Positions 1 to 6,161 of a DNA stretch of 7,130 nt are shown piece by piece. Below the pieces are notes generated by a model. That model saw only the letters and a list, made by a program, of their open reading frames with translations. It did not search any database and was not told the DNA's origin. The position numbers and the translations under genes are program-made. This DNA is from Holosporaceae bacterium (GTDB lineage: Bacteria; Pseudomonadota; Alphaproteobacteria; UBA3830): positions 1-7,130 of the forward strand of contig JAISCG010000077.1 in assembly GCA_031265715.1 (NCBI GenBank). Reading direction: 5' to 3'. Positions within the stretch are counted from its first letter, which is position 1. The number at the start of each line of letters is the position of its first letter.

Positions 1-1707
1 AAAGTTTCCGTCGCGGACGTTATTTCTGCAAGAATTCGTCTGCGAAAATCCGGAAAAGATTGGTTTGGATTATGTCCCTTTCATAAAGAAAAAACCGGAT
101 CGCTGAAAGTTGACCCGGATAAAGGATATTACTATTGTTTCGGATGCGGCGCTCACGGCGACGTCATAAAATTTGTGGAAGAATTTGATAAAATTACTTT
201 TGTGGAAGCGGTCGAGCTCCTCGCAAATTTGTACGGCATTCCGCTTCCTCACAAAGAAAAAAATTTCGCAAATCCTCATAAACATATTTATGAAGCGATG
301 ACCGAGATGAAAAATTGGTTTGTACAGCAGCTGAAGGAACCGATCGGCGAAGAAGCCGCCAAATATCTCGAGTCCAGAAAAATATCGCAGGAATCCATAG
401 AAAAATTTCAACTCGGTTTTTCTCCGAATAACAATAAGTTACTTCACTTTTTAAAAAAAGCGGGATTTTCCGAAGAAACTTTGCAAAAAACCGGAGTCTA
501 TAATAAAGGAAAATTCGGCAACGAATTATTCAACCGATACAACGGGCGCATTATCTTTCCGATTCTCGACAGTGTCGGAAAATGCGTCGGATTCGGCGGA
601 AGAATCATACAAAAAGGGGACGCCGCAGCCAAATATATCAACTCTCCGGAAACCGAAATTTTTATAAAAAGCGATTATTTGTACGGATATTTTTTGGCTA
701 AACGCGGAAAAACCAGACAAATCATCCTGACGGAAGGATATCTCGACGTTATCTCGATGCACCAGGCCGGATTTGACGGAGCAGTTGCGCCCATGGGAAC
801 TTCCATCAGCGAAGCGCAGATAAATATGTGTTGGAATGTCTGCGATAATCCCGTGATATCCCTCGACGGAGACAGCGCCGGCATAAAAGCATCCTACAGA
901 TGGATCGACAAAATATTGCCGTTTCTCAAAGCCGGGCGATCTTTTAAATTTGCAAAATTACCGCAGGGAGCAGATCCGAACGATTTAATATCACGCGGCC
1001 AATCCGGCGTGATAAAAGAAGCGATGGAAAACGCAACTTCTCTCTGCGATTGGATGTGGGACGGAGCTTTTTTGCTGTACCCCTCCGGAACTCCCGAGGA
1101 AAAAGCGGCGCTGATAAAAATGCTCATGGAAAAAGCGGAAACGATCCGTGATATTTCAATAAAAAAAATGTACATCCAAACGATACGACAAAACGAACGC
1201 AGTTTGTTTTACAGAAAATTCACAAACGCCCCGGTTAAAAACGAAAAAATTACTCCGATAACTTCCGCCGGCGAAAAAATTGAAAAAATATTTATTGTGG
1301 CACTCCTAAATCATCCTTATATTATTGACAGAGTCGTGGAGAGTTTTACGAAATTAGAATTCGGCAATCCCGAAATGCGGGAATTAAAAAATCGCATTCT
1401 TGATTGTTACTGGGATTGTCTAAACGGAGATCGAGAGAAGTATGTCGAAACCGTCGCCGCTTTGAAAAATGCCGTTCACTCCGATTTAAAAAGTGTTGAA
1501 CTGCATGCTGCCTTCGCAAATGAAAAAGCGAGTGACGAAGATGCTCTGAACGGTTGGTTTAAAATGATCGACAGATATCACTCCGATCCCATGGTTGCCG
1601 TTGATTTACAAACTGCGGTTTCCAGTTTAAAATCCACATTTTCGGAGAACGATTGGTTGAGGTTAAAAGCTTTGAAACAAGAAATTATTTCGCGTACAGA
1701 AAAATAG
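1..1707 (+). CDS. dnaG: DNA primase DnaG (5'-truncated by window edge)
   Basis: Primase makes the RNA primers for replication at the fork, working with the replicative helicase. The frame is open from base 1 to a TAG at 1705-1707 (568 residues). By comparison with known DnaG about 15-20 N-terminal residues are missing, so the true start lies outside the window. Domains in order (residue numbers from base 1): zinc-binding domain with CPFH at 25-28 and CFGC at 46-49, giving the Cys-x2-His and Cys-x2-Cys ligands; the catalytic core with NGRIIFP at 181-187, FGGR at 198-201 and KYINSPET at 211-218; the Toprim metal-binding acids in EGYLD (245-249) and DGDSAG (289-294); then a divergent C-terminal helicase-interaction region to residue 568. 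One oddity is EKTGSL after the first zinc ligands, where most primases have EKTPSF. It is followed directly by rpoD, the usual bacterial macromolecular-synthesis arrangement. Identity is near certain. Confidence 0.97.
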   Translation, partial: KVSVADVISARIRLRKSGKDWFGLCPFHKEKTGSLKVDPDKGYYYCFGCGAHGDVIKFVEEFDKITFVEAVELLANLYGIPLPHKEKNFANPHKHIYEAMTEMKNWFVQQLKEPIGEEAAKYLESRKISQESIEKFQLGFSPNNNKLLHFLKKAGFSEETLQKTGVYNKGKFGNELFNRYNGRIIFPILDSVGKCVGFGGRIIQKGDAAAKYINSPETEIFIKSDYLYGYFLAKRGKTRQIILTEGYLDVISMHQAGFDGAVAPMGTSISEAQINMCWNVCDNPVISLDGDSAGIKASYRWIDKILPFLKAGRSFKFAKLPQGADPNDLISRGQSGVIKEAMENATSLCDWMWDGAFLLYPSGTPEEKAALIKMLMEKAETIRDISIKKMYIQTIRQNERSLFYRKFTNAPVKNEKITPITSAGEKIEKIFIVALLNHPYIIDRVVESFTKLEFGNPEMRELKNRILDCYWDCLNGDREKYVETVAALKNAVHSDLKSVELHAAFANEKASDEDALNGWFKMIDRYHSDPMVAVDLQTAVSSLKSTFSENDWLRLKALKQEIISRTEK

Positions 1708-1710
1708 GAG
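1706..1710 (+). promoter_or_regulatory. Ribosome binding site of rpoD overlapping the dnaG stop
   Basis: AGGAG sits six bases before the ATG at 1717, and its first two bases are the end of the dnaG TAG codon. This fixes the rpoD start and implies that the two genes are co-transcribed, with ribosomes ending dnaG beside the rpoD initiation site. Confidence 0.8.
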
Positions 1711-1716
1711 ACCCGA

Positions 1717-3531
1717 ATGAGCGCAGAACCCATTAAAAATATCGAAAATATTACGAAACCGGAAACCAGTTCCGAAGAAGATTTCAAGCGGTTACTTACC
1801 CTCGGAAAAGAGCGCGGCTACATCACCTATGACGAACTGAACGATTCTCTTCCAAAGGAAAAATTTTCTTCCGAAAAAATCGATGTGGCTATTTCCAGCA
1901 TCAAGGATATGGGAATTCAGCTCATCGAAGCGGAAGACGCCGAAACTTTTTTGCAGGAAAGTTCTTCTGCGGCTGAAACTCCGGCCGGCGCTGAAGACGA
2001 TTTGCTTCGAACCGACGATCCGGTGCGCATGTACCTGCGCGAAATGGGAAACGTTAAGCTCCTGTCCCGGGACGGCGAAATTGAACTCGCAAAAAGAATA
2101 GAACAGGGATATTTCGACGTTCTTGGCGGCCTGAGTGAAAATCCCGGAACTTTCAAAAAAATGGAACAATGGAAAAACGATCTTCAAAATCGCAAAATCA
2201 TGCTGTCGGATATCATACAAATTGACGCGGGAAATTCGGATAAAGAATTGGAAGGCGGCGAAGATGCGATGCTGTCAAGCGACGACGACATCTCCGATTC
2301 CGACGACGAATTATCGGAAAACCCTCCGGAATCAAGCGTTGATGAAGAAGTCATGATATGTAATGTCATCGCTCTTTTGGAAAAGGCAATTGATCTCCAC
2401 AAAAAAATCATTAAAAGAAACGGTAGCGTATCAAAATTGAAAGAGGAATTGATTACGACATTCAAAGAATTAAACATCAATCTGAAAACCATAAATAATC
2501 TCTGCGAAGGGCTGTATGCGCTAAATCGCAAACTTATAAAAGAAGAAACTAACCTGTTGAAATTCGCCCAGGATAGCGGAATAAGTCGCGAAGTTTTTTT
2601 GAAAAATTATTACGGAAACGAAACTAACGAATTATTGGAAAATTCTCTAAAAAAAAATCAAAATTGGAGAAATTTTTTCGCAGAGCATTCGAGCGACCTC
2701 AAATCTCACCGCGAATTGGTAACTGCAATTGAAAATGAAGTGCGGATGCCAGTCGCGTCATTGCGAAGAATCGTTTCCAATCTTCAAAAAGGTGAAAGAA
2801 AAGTCAGTCGCGCAAAAAAAGAAATGATCGAAGCAAACCTGCGACTGGTAATTTCCATCGCAAAAAAATACACAAATCGCGGACTGCAATTTTTGGATCT
2901 GATACAGGAGGGAAATATCGGCCTCATGAAAGCGGTCGACAAATTCGACTACCGCCGCGGATATAAATTTTCGACCTACGCGACGTGGTGGATCCGCCAG
3001 GCGATCACGCGCTCCATCGCCGATCAGGCGCGCACCATACGAATTCCGGTACACATGATCGAAACAATAAATAAAATCGTCAGAGCTTCGCGTCAGATTT
3101 TAAATGAAACCGGCCGCGAGCCGACTCCGGAAGAATTGGCCGAGCGCCTGCACATGCAAATCGATAAAGTTCGAAAAGTTTTGAAAATAGCAAAAGAGCC
3201 GATCAGTCTTGAATCTCCGATAGGAGACGAGGATGATTCTCACCTGGGAGATTTTATCGAAGATAAAAATATTGCTTTGCCGGTGGAGTCCGCGGTCAAC
3301 TCAAATTTGCGCGAAACCACGACTCTTGTTTTGGCAAGCCTGACTCCGCGCGAAGAACGTGTCCTCCGGATGCGCTTCGGAATAGGAATGAACACCGATC
3401 ACACCCTCGAGGAGGTCGGCCAGCAATTTTCCGTCACCCGGGAACGCATTCGGCAAATCGAAGCGAAGGCGCTGAGAAAATTGAAACATCCTAGTCGTTC
3501 GCGTAAATTGAAAAGTTTTTTGGATTCCTAG
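1717..3531 (+). CDS. rpoD: RNA polymerase primary sigma factor RpoD (sigma-70)
   Basis: Housekeeping sigma factor that directs RNA polymerase to -10/-35 promoters. The 604 residues are close to E. coli RpoD (613). Visible regions: 1.1 at about residues 22-75; 1.2 beginning with DPVRMYLREMG at 101-111; a long non-conserved insert at about 135-365 with a strongly acidic Asp/Glu/Ser stretch near 185-210; region 2 from NLRLVISIAKKY at 374, with WWIRQ at 424-428 and DQARTIRIPVHMIE at 436-449; region 3 at about 450-520; and region 4 with the helix-turn-helix around 562-589 (HTLEEVG then VTRERIRQIEAKALRKL). Regions 2.3-2.4 and 4.2 are essentially canonical, so -35 TTGACA and -10 TATAAT promoters are expected in this genome. 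The acidic insert and full region 1.1 separate it from RpoH and RpoS-type factors. The start is supported by the AGGAG at 1706-1710. Confidence 0.98.
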   Translation: MSAEPIKNIENITKPETSSEEDFKRLLTLGKERGYITYDELNDSLPKEKFSSEKIDVAISSIKDMGIQLIEAEDAETFLQESSSAAETPAGAEDDLLRTDDPVRMYLREMGNVKLLSRDGEIELAKRIEQGYFDVLGGLSENPGTFKKMEQWKNDLQNRKIMLSDIIQIDAGNSDKELEGGEDAMLSSDDDISDSDDELSENPPESSVDEEVMICNVIALLEKAIDLHKKIIKRNGSVSKLKEELITTFKELNINLKTINNLCEGLYALNRKLIKEETNLLKFAQDSGISREVFLKNYYGNETNELLENSLKKNQNWRNFFAEHSSDLKSHRELVTAIENEVRMPVASLRRIVSNLQKGERKVSRAKKEMIEANLRLVISIAKKYTNRGLQFLDLIQEGNIGLMKAVDKFDYRRGYKFSTYATWWIRQAITRSIADQARTIRIPVHMIETINKIVRASRQILNETGREPTPEELAERLHMQIDKVRKVLKIAKEPISLESPIGDEDDSHLGDFIEDKNIALPVESAVNSNLRETTTLVLASLTPREERVLRMRFGIGMNTDHTLEEVGQQFSVTRERIRQIEAKALRKLKHPSRSRKLKSFLDS

Positions 3532-3604
3532 ATTCAGACCAGACTTTTTGCGCAACTAAATTATTTCGAGGATTTTTTAGGAAAGACGCCTCGCAGAACC
3601 GCAG

Positions 3605-3620
3605 CGTACCGGATTGTACG
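3605..3620. other. Small hairpin in the convergent rpoD/smr gap
   Basis: The 153-base gap 3532-3684 separates the convergent stops of rpoD and the Smr gene. It contains a perfect 5-base stem (CGTAC, loop CGGATT, GTACG). CCTC and GAGG further out could extend it as an imperfect stem. No T-run follows on either strand, so it is not a canonical intrinsic terminator. It might still end transcription weakly from either side. I see no gene or RNA in the gap. Confidence 0.2.
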
Positions 3621-3684
3621 TGAGGATTCGAGAAGCGGATTGACGACAAAAATACCGAAAGAATAACGTTTCGCAGGAAGTCTG

Positions 3685-4116
3685 TTACGAGACATTTTTC
3701 AAAATCACATAGAACGCCCCCTGCCCTCCGTGCCGAATATCGGACTGAGAGCAGGAGACTATGTAATTTCCGAATAAATTTTTGACCCACTCCTGAAAAG
3801 ATGCGCGAAGAACCGTTTTTTTCAAAGCATTTCCCCCGGTTATCACGATTACTTTTTTTACGTTTTCAAGTTGGCAGCGCGAGAAAAAAGACAGCAATTT
3901 CTCAAAAGCCTCGTCCCGGGTTAATCCGTGCAGATCGATTGTTCTCTCGGCAACAAATTTCCTGTAATTTTTTTTGCTCATTTGATGCAATTCGCTTTCC
4001 GCCAGGTTAAACAAACCCGAATCGGGAAAATTTCGCGCAATAGGTTTTGATTTTTTATGAATTATGGTAACGTGTTTCACATTGATAGGTTTTACGTCCG
4101 TTACGTAATCTTTCAT
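3685..4116 (-). CDS. Smr/MutS2-type (Small MutS-related) domain protein
   Basis: Stand-alone Smr protein; the domain binds nucleic acid and in several families acts as a nuclease. Taking the ATG at 4116 gives 143 residues. An in-frame TTG at 4146 would add ten, and the frame closes just upstream at 4155-4153. I prefer 4116 because the likely promoter at 4167-4159 would start RNA near 4152, leaving only a few leader bases before the TTG. Neither start has a clear ribosome binding site. Motifs (numbering from 4116): a variable N-terminal part ending near residue 55, a YVTDVKPI-like segment at 4-11, then DLHG at 61-64, ITGGN at 92-96, TVLR at 101-104 and the C-terminal HGGQGAFYV at 129-137. The usual ITGKG motif is altered here to ITGGN. 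The gene is convergent with rpoD and divergent from rlpA. The molecular substrate is unknown. Confidence 0.9.
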   Translation of the reverse strand: MKDYVTDVKPINVKHVTIIHKKSKPIARNFPDSGLFNLAESELHQMSKKNYRKFVAERTIDLHGLTRDEAFEKLLSFFSRCQLENVKKVIVITGGNALKKTVLRASFQEWVKNLFGNYIVSCSQSDIRHGGQGAFYVILKNVS

Positions 4117-4144
4117 CGTTTTTGAGCACAAAGTAAAAACTCCC

Positions 4145-4150
4145 AAGGGG
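4145..4150 (+). promoter_or_regulatory. Putative ribosome binding site of rlpA
   Basis: AAGGGG lies four bases before the ATG at 4155. It is a moderate match to the anti-Shine-Dalgarno sequence and supports 4155 as start; the lipoprotein signal peptide right after this ATG agrees. Confidence 0.5.
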
Positions 4151-4154
4151 ACTC

Positions 4155-4676
4155 ATGAATTATAGCACGGTAAAAATTTATAAATCTATAGTGCTTTTTC
4201 CGCTCATGCTGTTGGTTGCCTGCTCGACTAACGATGAAAAATACGGAAAATACTGGCATTCCGGCAGTGAACGACCGTACATAATCAACGGAGTTAAATA
4301 TTATCCGCAGATTCATTATCAATACACCGCGGTCGGAGAGGCAAGTTGGTACGGATACGATTGCCACGGCAAACCCACTGCAACCGGCCGGCGATTCGAT
4401 AAAAATAATCTGACGGCAGCACATCGGACCCTGCCCCTGCCCTCCGTGGTTATTGTGGAAAATTTACAAAATCACAAAAAAGTAAAATTGCTCGTCAATG
4501 ACAGAGGTCCATTCGCAAAAACTCACAGAAGAATCATAGACGTATCTCAGAAAGCCGCCGAACTTCTCGGATTCCGCCCCAGAGGCTTCACAAAAGTCAA
4601 AGTCACGTGTTTGCCGAAAGAAAGTCAGTTGGCGGCCATAGCCTATCGAAGAAAACCGTATCCGTCTAAACATTAA
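4155..4676 (+). CDS. rlpA: RlpA-family septal ring lipoprotein (double-psi beta-barrel)
   Basis: RlpA proteins are outer-membrane lipoproteins at the division septum; some are lytic transglycosylases cutting glycan strands that lack stem peptides. The 173 residues start with a lipoprotein signal: basic Lys7/Lys10, a hydrophobic stretch at about 12-22, and lipobox LVAC with the lipidated Cys at 23. The mature part has PYIINGVKYYP at 41-51, then the DPBB core: GEASWYG (61-67), HGKPTATG (71-78), LTAAH and TLPLPS, NDRGPF with Asp116, and RRIIDVSQKAAELLG. The Asp of the DRGPF motif is conserved in active RlpA enzymes. There is no C-terminal SPOR domain, which longer RlpA proteins use to bind denuded peptidoglycan, so septal targeting may work differently here. 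The family is clear; enzymatic activity is inferred. Confidence 0.94.
   Translation: MNYSTVKIYKSIVLFPLMLLVACSTNDEKYGKYWHSGSERPYIINGVKYYPQIHYQYTAVGEASWYGYDCHGKPTATGRRFDKNNLTAAHRTLPLPSVVIVENLQNHKKVKLLVNDRGPFAKTHRRIIDVSQKAAELLGFRPRGFTKVKVTCLPKESQLAAIAYRRKPYPSKH
4159..4167 (-). promoter_or_regulatory. Extended -10 promoter for the smr gene
   Basis: The minus strand reads TGC followed by a perfect TATAAT hexamer (4164-4159), an extended -10 element (TGnTATAAT). No good -35 is visible 17 bases upstream (AGATTT), which extended -10 promoters tolerate. Transcription would begin near 4152, about 36 bases before the ATG at 4116. The element lies inside codons 2-5 of rlpA on the other strand. Confidence 0.55.
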
Positions 4677-4691
4677 TATAAAAAATATTAA
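4673..4691. repeat. AT-only inverted repeat at the end of rlpA
   Basis: TTAATAT, a five-A loop, then ATATTAA: seven paired bases, all A/T, overlapping the rlpA stop codon. It lacks the G+C stem and T-tail of a normal terminator, so a role in ending or protecting rlpA mRNA is only a guess. Confidence 0.3.
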
Positions 4692-4709
4692 ACTTTATCA
4701 ATAAAAGAG

Positions 4710-4737
4710 TTGCTTTCTTTATTCATAATGGTATACA
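4710..4737 (+). promoter_or_regulatory. Promoter for the ankyrin gene
   Basis: TTGCTT (4710-4715) and TATACA (4732-4737) are separated by 16 bases, and TGG immediately before the -10 makes an extended -10 (TGnTATACA). A start site near 4744 would give a leader of about 40 bases before the ATG at 4785. This argues against translation starting at the in-frame TTG at 4710, which would lie inside the promoter. Confidence 0.55.
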
Positions 4738-4784
4738 CTCCCTGGCGTAGCGCATTTTTACAAACAAATATTGGGAAAAAGAAA

Positions 4785-5420
4785 ATGAAAAAAAACCACA
4801 TCGGACTGAAAGTATTTTTGACTGCAGCCTCTGTTTTATCGACAATCGGGGCGAGCAATTCGTTGGAATTGTGTAAAGCTATCCTTTGCAGGGATATTGA
4901 TAGGGCCCAAATTCTGATAAATTACGGTGCAGATGTTAACGAGATCAATCGCTACGGTAATTCTCTGTTGCACGAAGCCATCGCATATGGGGATAGTTGT
5001 GTTAATATGGCTGTGCTTCTGATAATGCGTGGAGCATGCGTCAATGTACCGGGTTCAAATAAAGACACTCCGTTGCATTTCGCTGCTCAGTTGCCTCAGT
5101 CTCCCCAAAATAGGGCGTTGATTGATTTTTTGATACAAAATGGAGCATGTGTTAACATACGCAACCATAGTGGCGAAACCCCAATATACTCTGCTGTTTT
5201 TTCGGGAAATATATGGGCGATCAAATTACTGATAAAAGGCGGTGCAAATTTTAACATACCCGATAACGAAGGTATAACTCCGTTGGGTAGAGCTATTCTA
5301 CTCGAAAGAGATAGAGCTATTCTACTCGAAAGAGATAGAGATGGAGATGGAGATGGAGATGGTGTAGCAGCCTTTCTGATAGAAATTGGCGCTATATTCA
5401 CTCACTACTCGCTAGAGTGA
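4785..5420 (+). CDS. Secreted ankyrin-repeat protein
   Basis: A 211-residue protein. Residues 1-23 look like a Sec signal peptide (KK, hydrophobic LKVFLTAASVLSTIGA, likely cleavage after Ala23). The rest is about five ankyrin repeats ending in typical GA-x-x-N turns: GADVN 48-52, GACVN 83-87, GACVN 120-124, GANFN 153-157 and a degenerate last one, GAIF 202-205. TPLH-type helix starts are seen at TPLH 95-98, TPIY 132-135 and TPLG 165-168. Ankyrin repeats bind proteins; exported ones in intracellular bacteria often meet host or periplasmic targets, but no target can be named here. The start at 4785 is chosen because the signal peptide follows it and the promoter lies at 4710-4737; the ribosome binding site is weak (GGGA, ten bases away). 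The last repeat is enlarged by a 24-base duplication and a hexamer array. A decayed transposase lies just downstream. Confidence 0.85.
   Translation: MKKNHIGLKVFLTAASVLSTIGASNSLELCKAILCRDIDRAQILINYGADVNEINRYGNSLLHEAIAYGDSCVNMAVLLIMRGACVNVPGSNKDTPLHFAAQLPQSPQNRALIDFLIQNGACVNIRNHSGETPIYSAVFSGNIWAIKLLIKGGANFNIPDNEGITPLGRAILLERDRAILLERDRDGDGDGDGVAAFLIEIGAIFTHYSLE
5288..5335 (+). repeat. Perfect 24-bp tandem duplication within the ankyrin gene
   Basis: Two identical 24-base units, 5288-5311 and 5312-5335, followed by five bases of a third. The unit is a multiple of three, so it adds eight residues (the RAILLERD block occurs at 169-176 and 177-184) without breaking the frame. Perfect identity at every third codon position indicates a recent event. 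Confidence 0.95.
5332..5361 (+). repeat. In-frame hexanucleotide microsatellite (GAGATR)5
   Basis: One GAGATA unit (5332-5337) is followed by four perfect GAGATG units (5338-5361), read in frame as alternating Asp-Gly at residues 186-193. Gain or loss of a unit by slippage would change the protein by two residues and leave the frame intact. Confidence 0.93.
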
Positions 5421-5550
5421 TATACCCAATCAAGATGAGAAAGAGGATTTTTTAAGGATCTGAGGTTGCTCGATGTTGTTTTTTCCGAAGACGATTTCGT
5501 ATTTTACTCAATTCTTCCTCATATTCCTATATCTTATTCACGAGGGGTAT

Positions 5551-5691
5551 ATTTATAAAGAACGACATTTGGTCGAAATTTTTTTTAGTAAAATAAAACA
5601 CTTCAGAGGAGTTTTCTCAAGATTTTGTAAAACTTCCTCATTTTTTATGTCTTTCTTGCAAATTGCGAGCACACTGATATGGCTACGATAA
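5551..5691 (+). pseudogene. IS5-family transposase, C-terminal remnant
   Basis: The last 46 codons, ending in TAA, match the C-terminal end of IS5-family DDE transposases: IYKERHLVE, then FFSKIKHFR, FSRF and a final IWLR. The Glu in RHLVE (codon at 5575-5577) is at the place of the catalytic DDE glutamate. A following Asn is usual in such enzymes; here it is Ile. An ATG at 5473 opens the same frame, but the 26 codons between it and 5551 show no resemblance to transposase. The N-terminal and middle parts with both catalytic Asp residues are absent, so it cannot be active. This is a scar of a past insertion next to the ankyrin gene. Confidence 0.82.
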
Positions 5692-5843
5692 TTTCGCTAA
5701 CAGGACACCTAAGGGAAAGAAAAAAAGGTCGCTATCATCGCTTGTATGCGAAAAATGATTGTGCAGCTGAATGCTATTTTGAAGAGGGGGTATGCTTTAC
5801 GTTAGCTTTGCTCGCGGGTACGCGCAGTGCATTAAGTGAATAG
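5679..5843 (+). CDS. Doubtful small ORF across the IS end
   Basis: A 54-codon frame from ATG 5679 to TAG 5841-5843. It overlaps the last 13 bases of the transposase remnant in another frame and runs through the putative IS end. Its C-terminal half contains CYFEEGVCFTLALLAG, a hydrophobic segment with three Cys in the ORF overall. There is no ribosome binding site and I recognise no family. It is probably fortuitous or the tail of a disrupted gene. Confidence 0.12.
   Translation: MATIISLTGHLRERKKGRYHRLYAKNDCAAECYFEEGVCFTLALLAGTRSALSE
5695..5709 (+). mobile_element. Possible right terminal inverted repeat of the IS remnant
   Basis: CGCTAACAGGACACC starts three bases after the transposase stop and ends in GGACACC, followed by TAA. 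IS5-group elements commonly end a few bases after the transposase stop with a GACACC-like tip beside a short T-N-A target duplication. No matching left end (GGTGTCC) is found in the window, so this rests on position and style only. Confidence 0.35.
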
Positions 5844-5875
5844 ATCACACGACCGTCGAGAAAAACGGCTTTGAA

Positions 5876-6097
5876 ATGAAGGAATTTCACGCATGGGAGC
5901 GAAAATCGAAGCATCCTTCGGCAGGCATTTTTGAGGCGGCAACGGCGGAAAATTCGAAGAAATTTCTGACGAATCTCCACAAAAAGGATCCGTTCATGCT
6001 TGAATGGGCGATTGAAATTTCAGGCAAAAAAAGATCCGACGGGCGGCAAGGGGAAATCTGGCGGACGGTAAGCTCAAAAAAACAATTTAGCTATTGA
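5876..6097 (+). CDS. Doubtful hypothetical ORF
   Basis: A 73-codon frame, ATG to TGA, encoding a Lys/Glu-rich soluble peptide with one hydrophobic patch (FMLEWAIEI). The frame is open back to a stop at 5837-5839. No Shine-Dalgarno sequence precedes the ATG and no family is recognised. The minus strand is also open across part of the same segment (5774-5980, and a second frame at about 5890-6075), so coding direction cannot be decided by eye. It may be the remains of a gene broken by the adjacent IS event. Confidence 0.2.
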   Translation: MKEFHAWERKSKHPSAGIFEAATAENSKKFLTNLHKKDPFMLEWAIEISGKKRSDGRQGEIWRTVSSKKQFSY

Positions 6098-6112
6098 ATT
6101 TGTTGTTTTTTG
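6075..6112. repeat. A/T-rich inverted repeat, possible weak terminator
   Basis: CAAAAAAACAA (6075-6085) pairs with TTGTTTTTTG (6103-6112), with one A bulged and a 17-base loop. The stem is nearly all A/T, hence weak. On the plus strand it contains a run of six T and sits just after the doubtful ORF ending at 6097, just before the transporter promoter. Confidence 0.3.
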
Positions 6113-6128
6113 GCGTAGAATATGCCCT

Positions 6129-6134
6129 TATAAT
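6129..6134 (+). promoter_or_regulatory. Perfect -10 box of the transporter promoter
   Basis: TATAAT at 6129-6134, 27 bases before the ATG at 6162. The -35 is poor (only a T-rich TTTTTT at 17 bases spacing, or TTGTTT at an unusually long 20). A start near 6141 gives a leader of about 21 bases containing GGGG (6153-6156), five bases from the ATG, as a weak ribosome binding site. Confidence 0.5.
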
Positions 6135-6161
6135 TCGTATTTTTGATAAACTGGGGTTTTT

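Larger units (their letters stand above)
5712..6161. other. Gene-poor stretch between IS scar and transporter
   Basis: About 450 bases with no recognisable gene. It holds two doubtful small ORFs, a G+C-rich imperfect stem around 5810-5830 (CGCG, GGTA, CGCG) with no T-tail, and near its end an A/T inverted repeat and the promoter of the transporter. No tRNA-like or other structured RNA was recognised. Base composition rises toward 6000-6060, as if an old coding segment had been left there. Confidence 0.5.

Noticed and set aside
3491..3790. Minus-strand frame over the rpoD end, the gap and the smr end
   Set aside because: It overlaps two confident genes, has no recognisable motif and no ribosome binding site.
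4082..4111. TTGATA with TAATCT 18 bases on as a possible rlpA promoter
   Set aside because: The -10 matches the consensus at only three of six bases, too weak to annotate; rlpA transcription start remains unresolved.
4710..4784. Longer ankyrin protein starting at the in-frame TTG at 4710
   Set aside because: The TTG is inside the -35 box of the likely promoter, and the signal peptide only begins properly at the ATG at 4785.
5288..5362. CRISPR or CRISPR-like array
   Set aside because: The repeats are directly adjacent with no spacers and lie in frame inside a coding sequence.
3568..5454. A 12-base match GAGGATTTTTTA at 3568-3579 and 5443-5454, both downstream of genes
   Set aside because: It is A/T-dominated, has no flanking similarity and no stem before the T-run, so chance is the simplest reading.
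5807..5834. Intrinsic terminator or small RNA at the CGCG-GGTA-CGCG stem
   Set aside because: The stem is imperfect beyond four bases and no T-run follows; nothing else marks an RNA gene.
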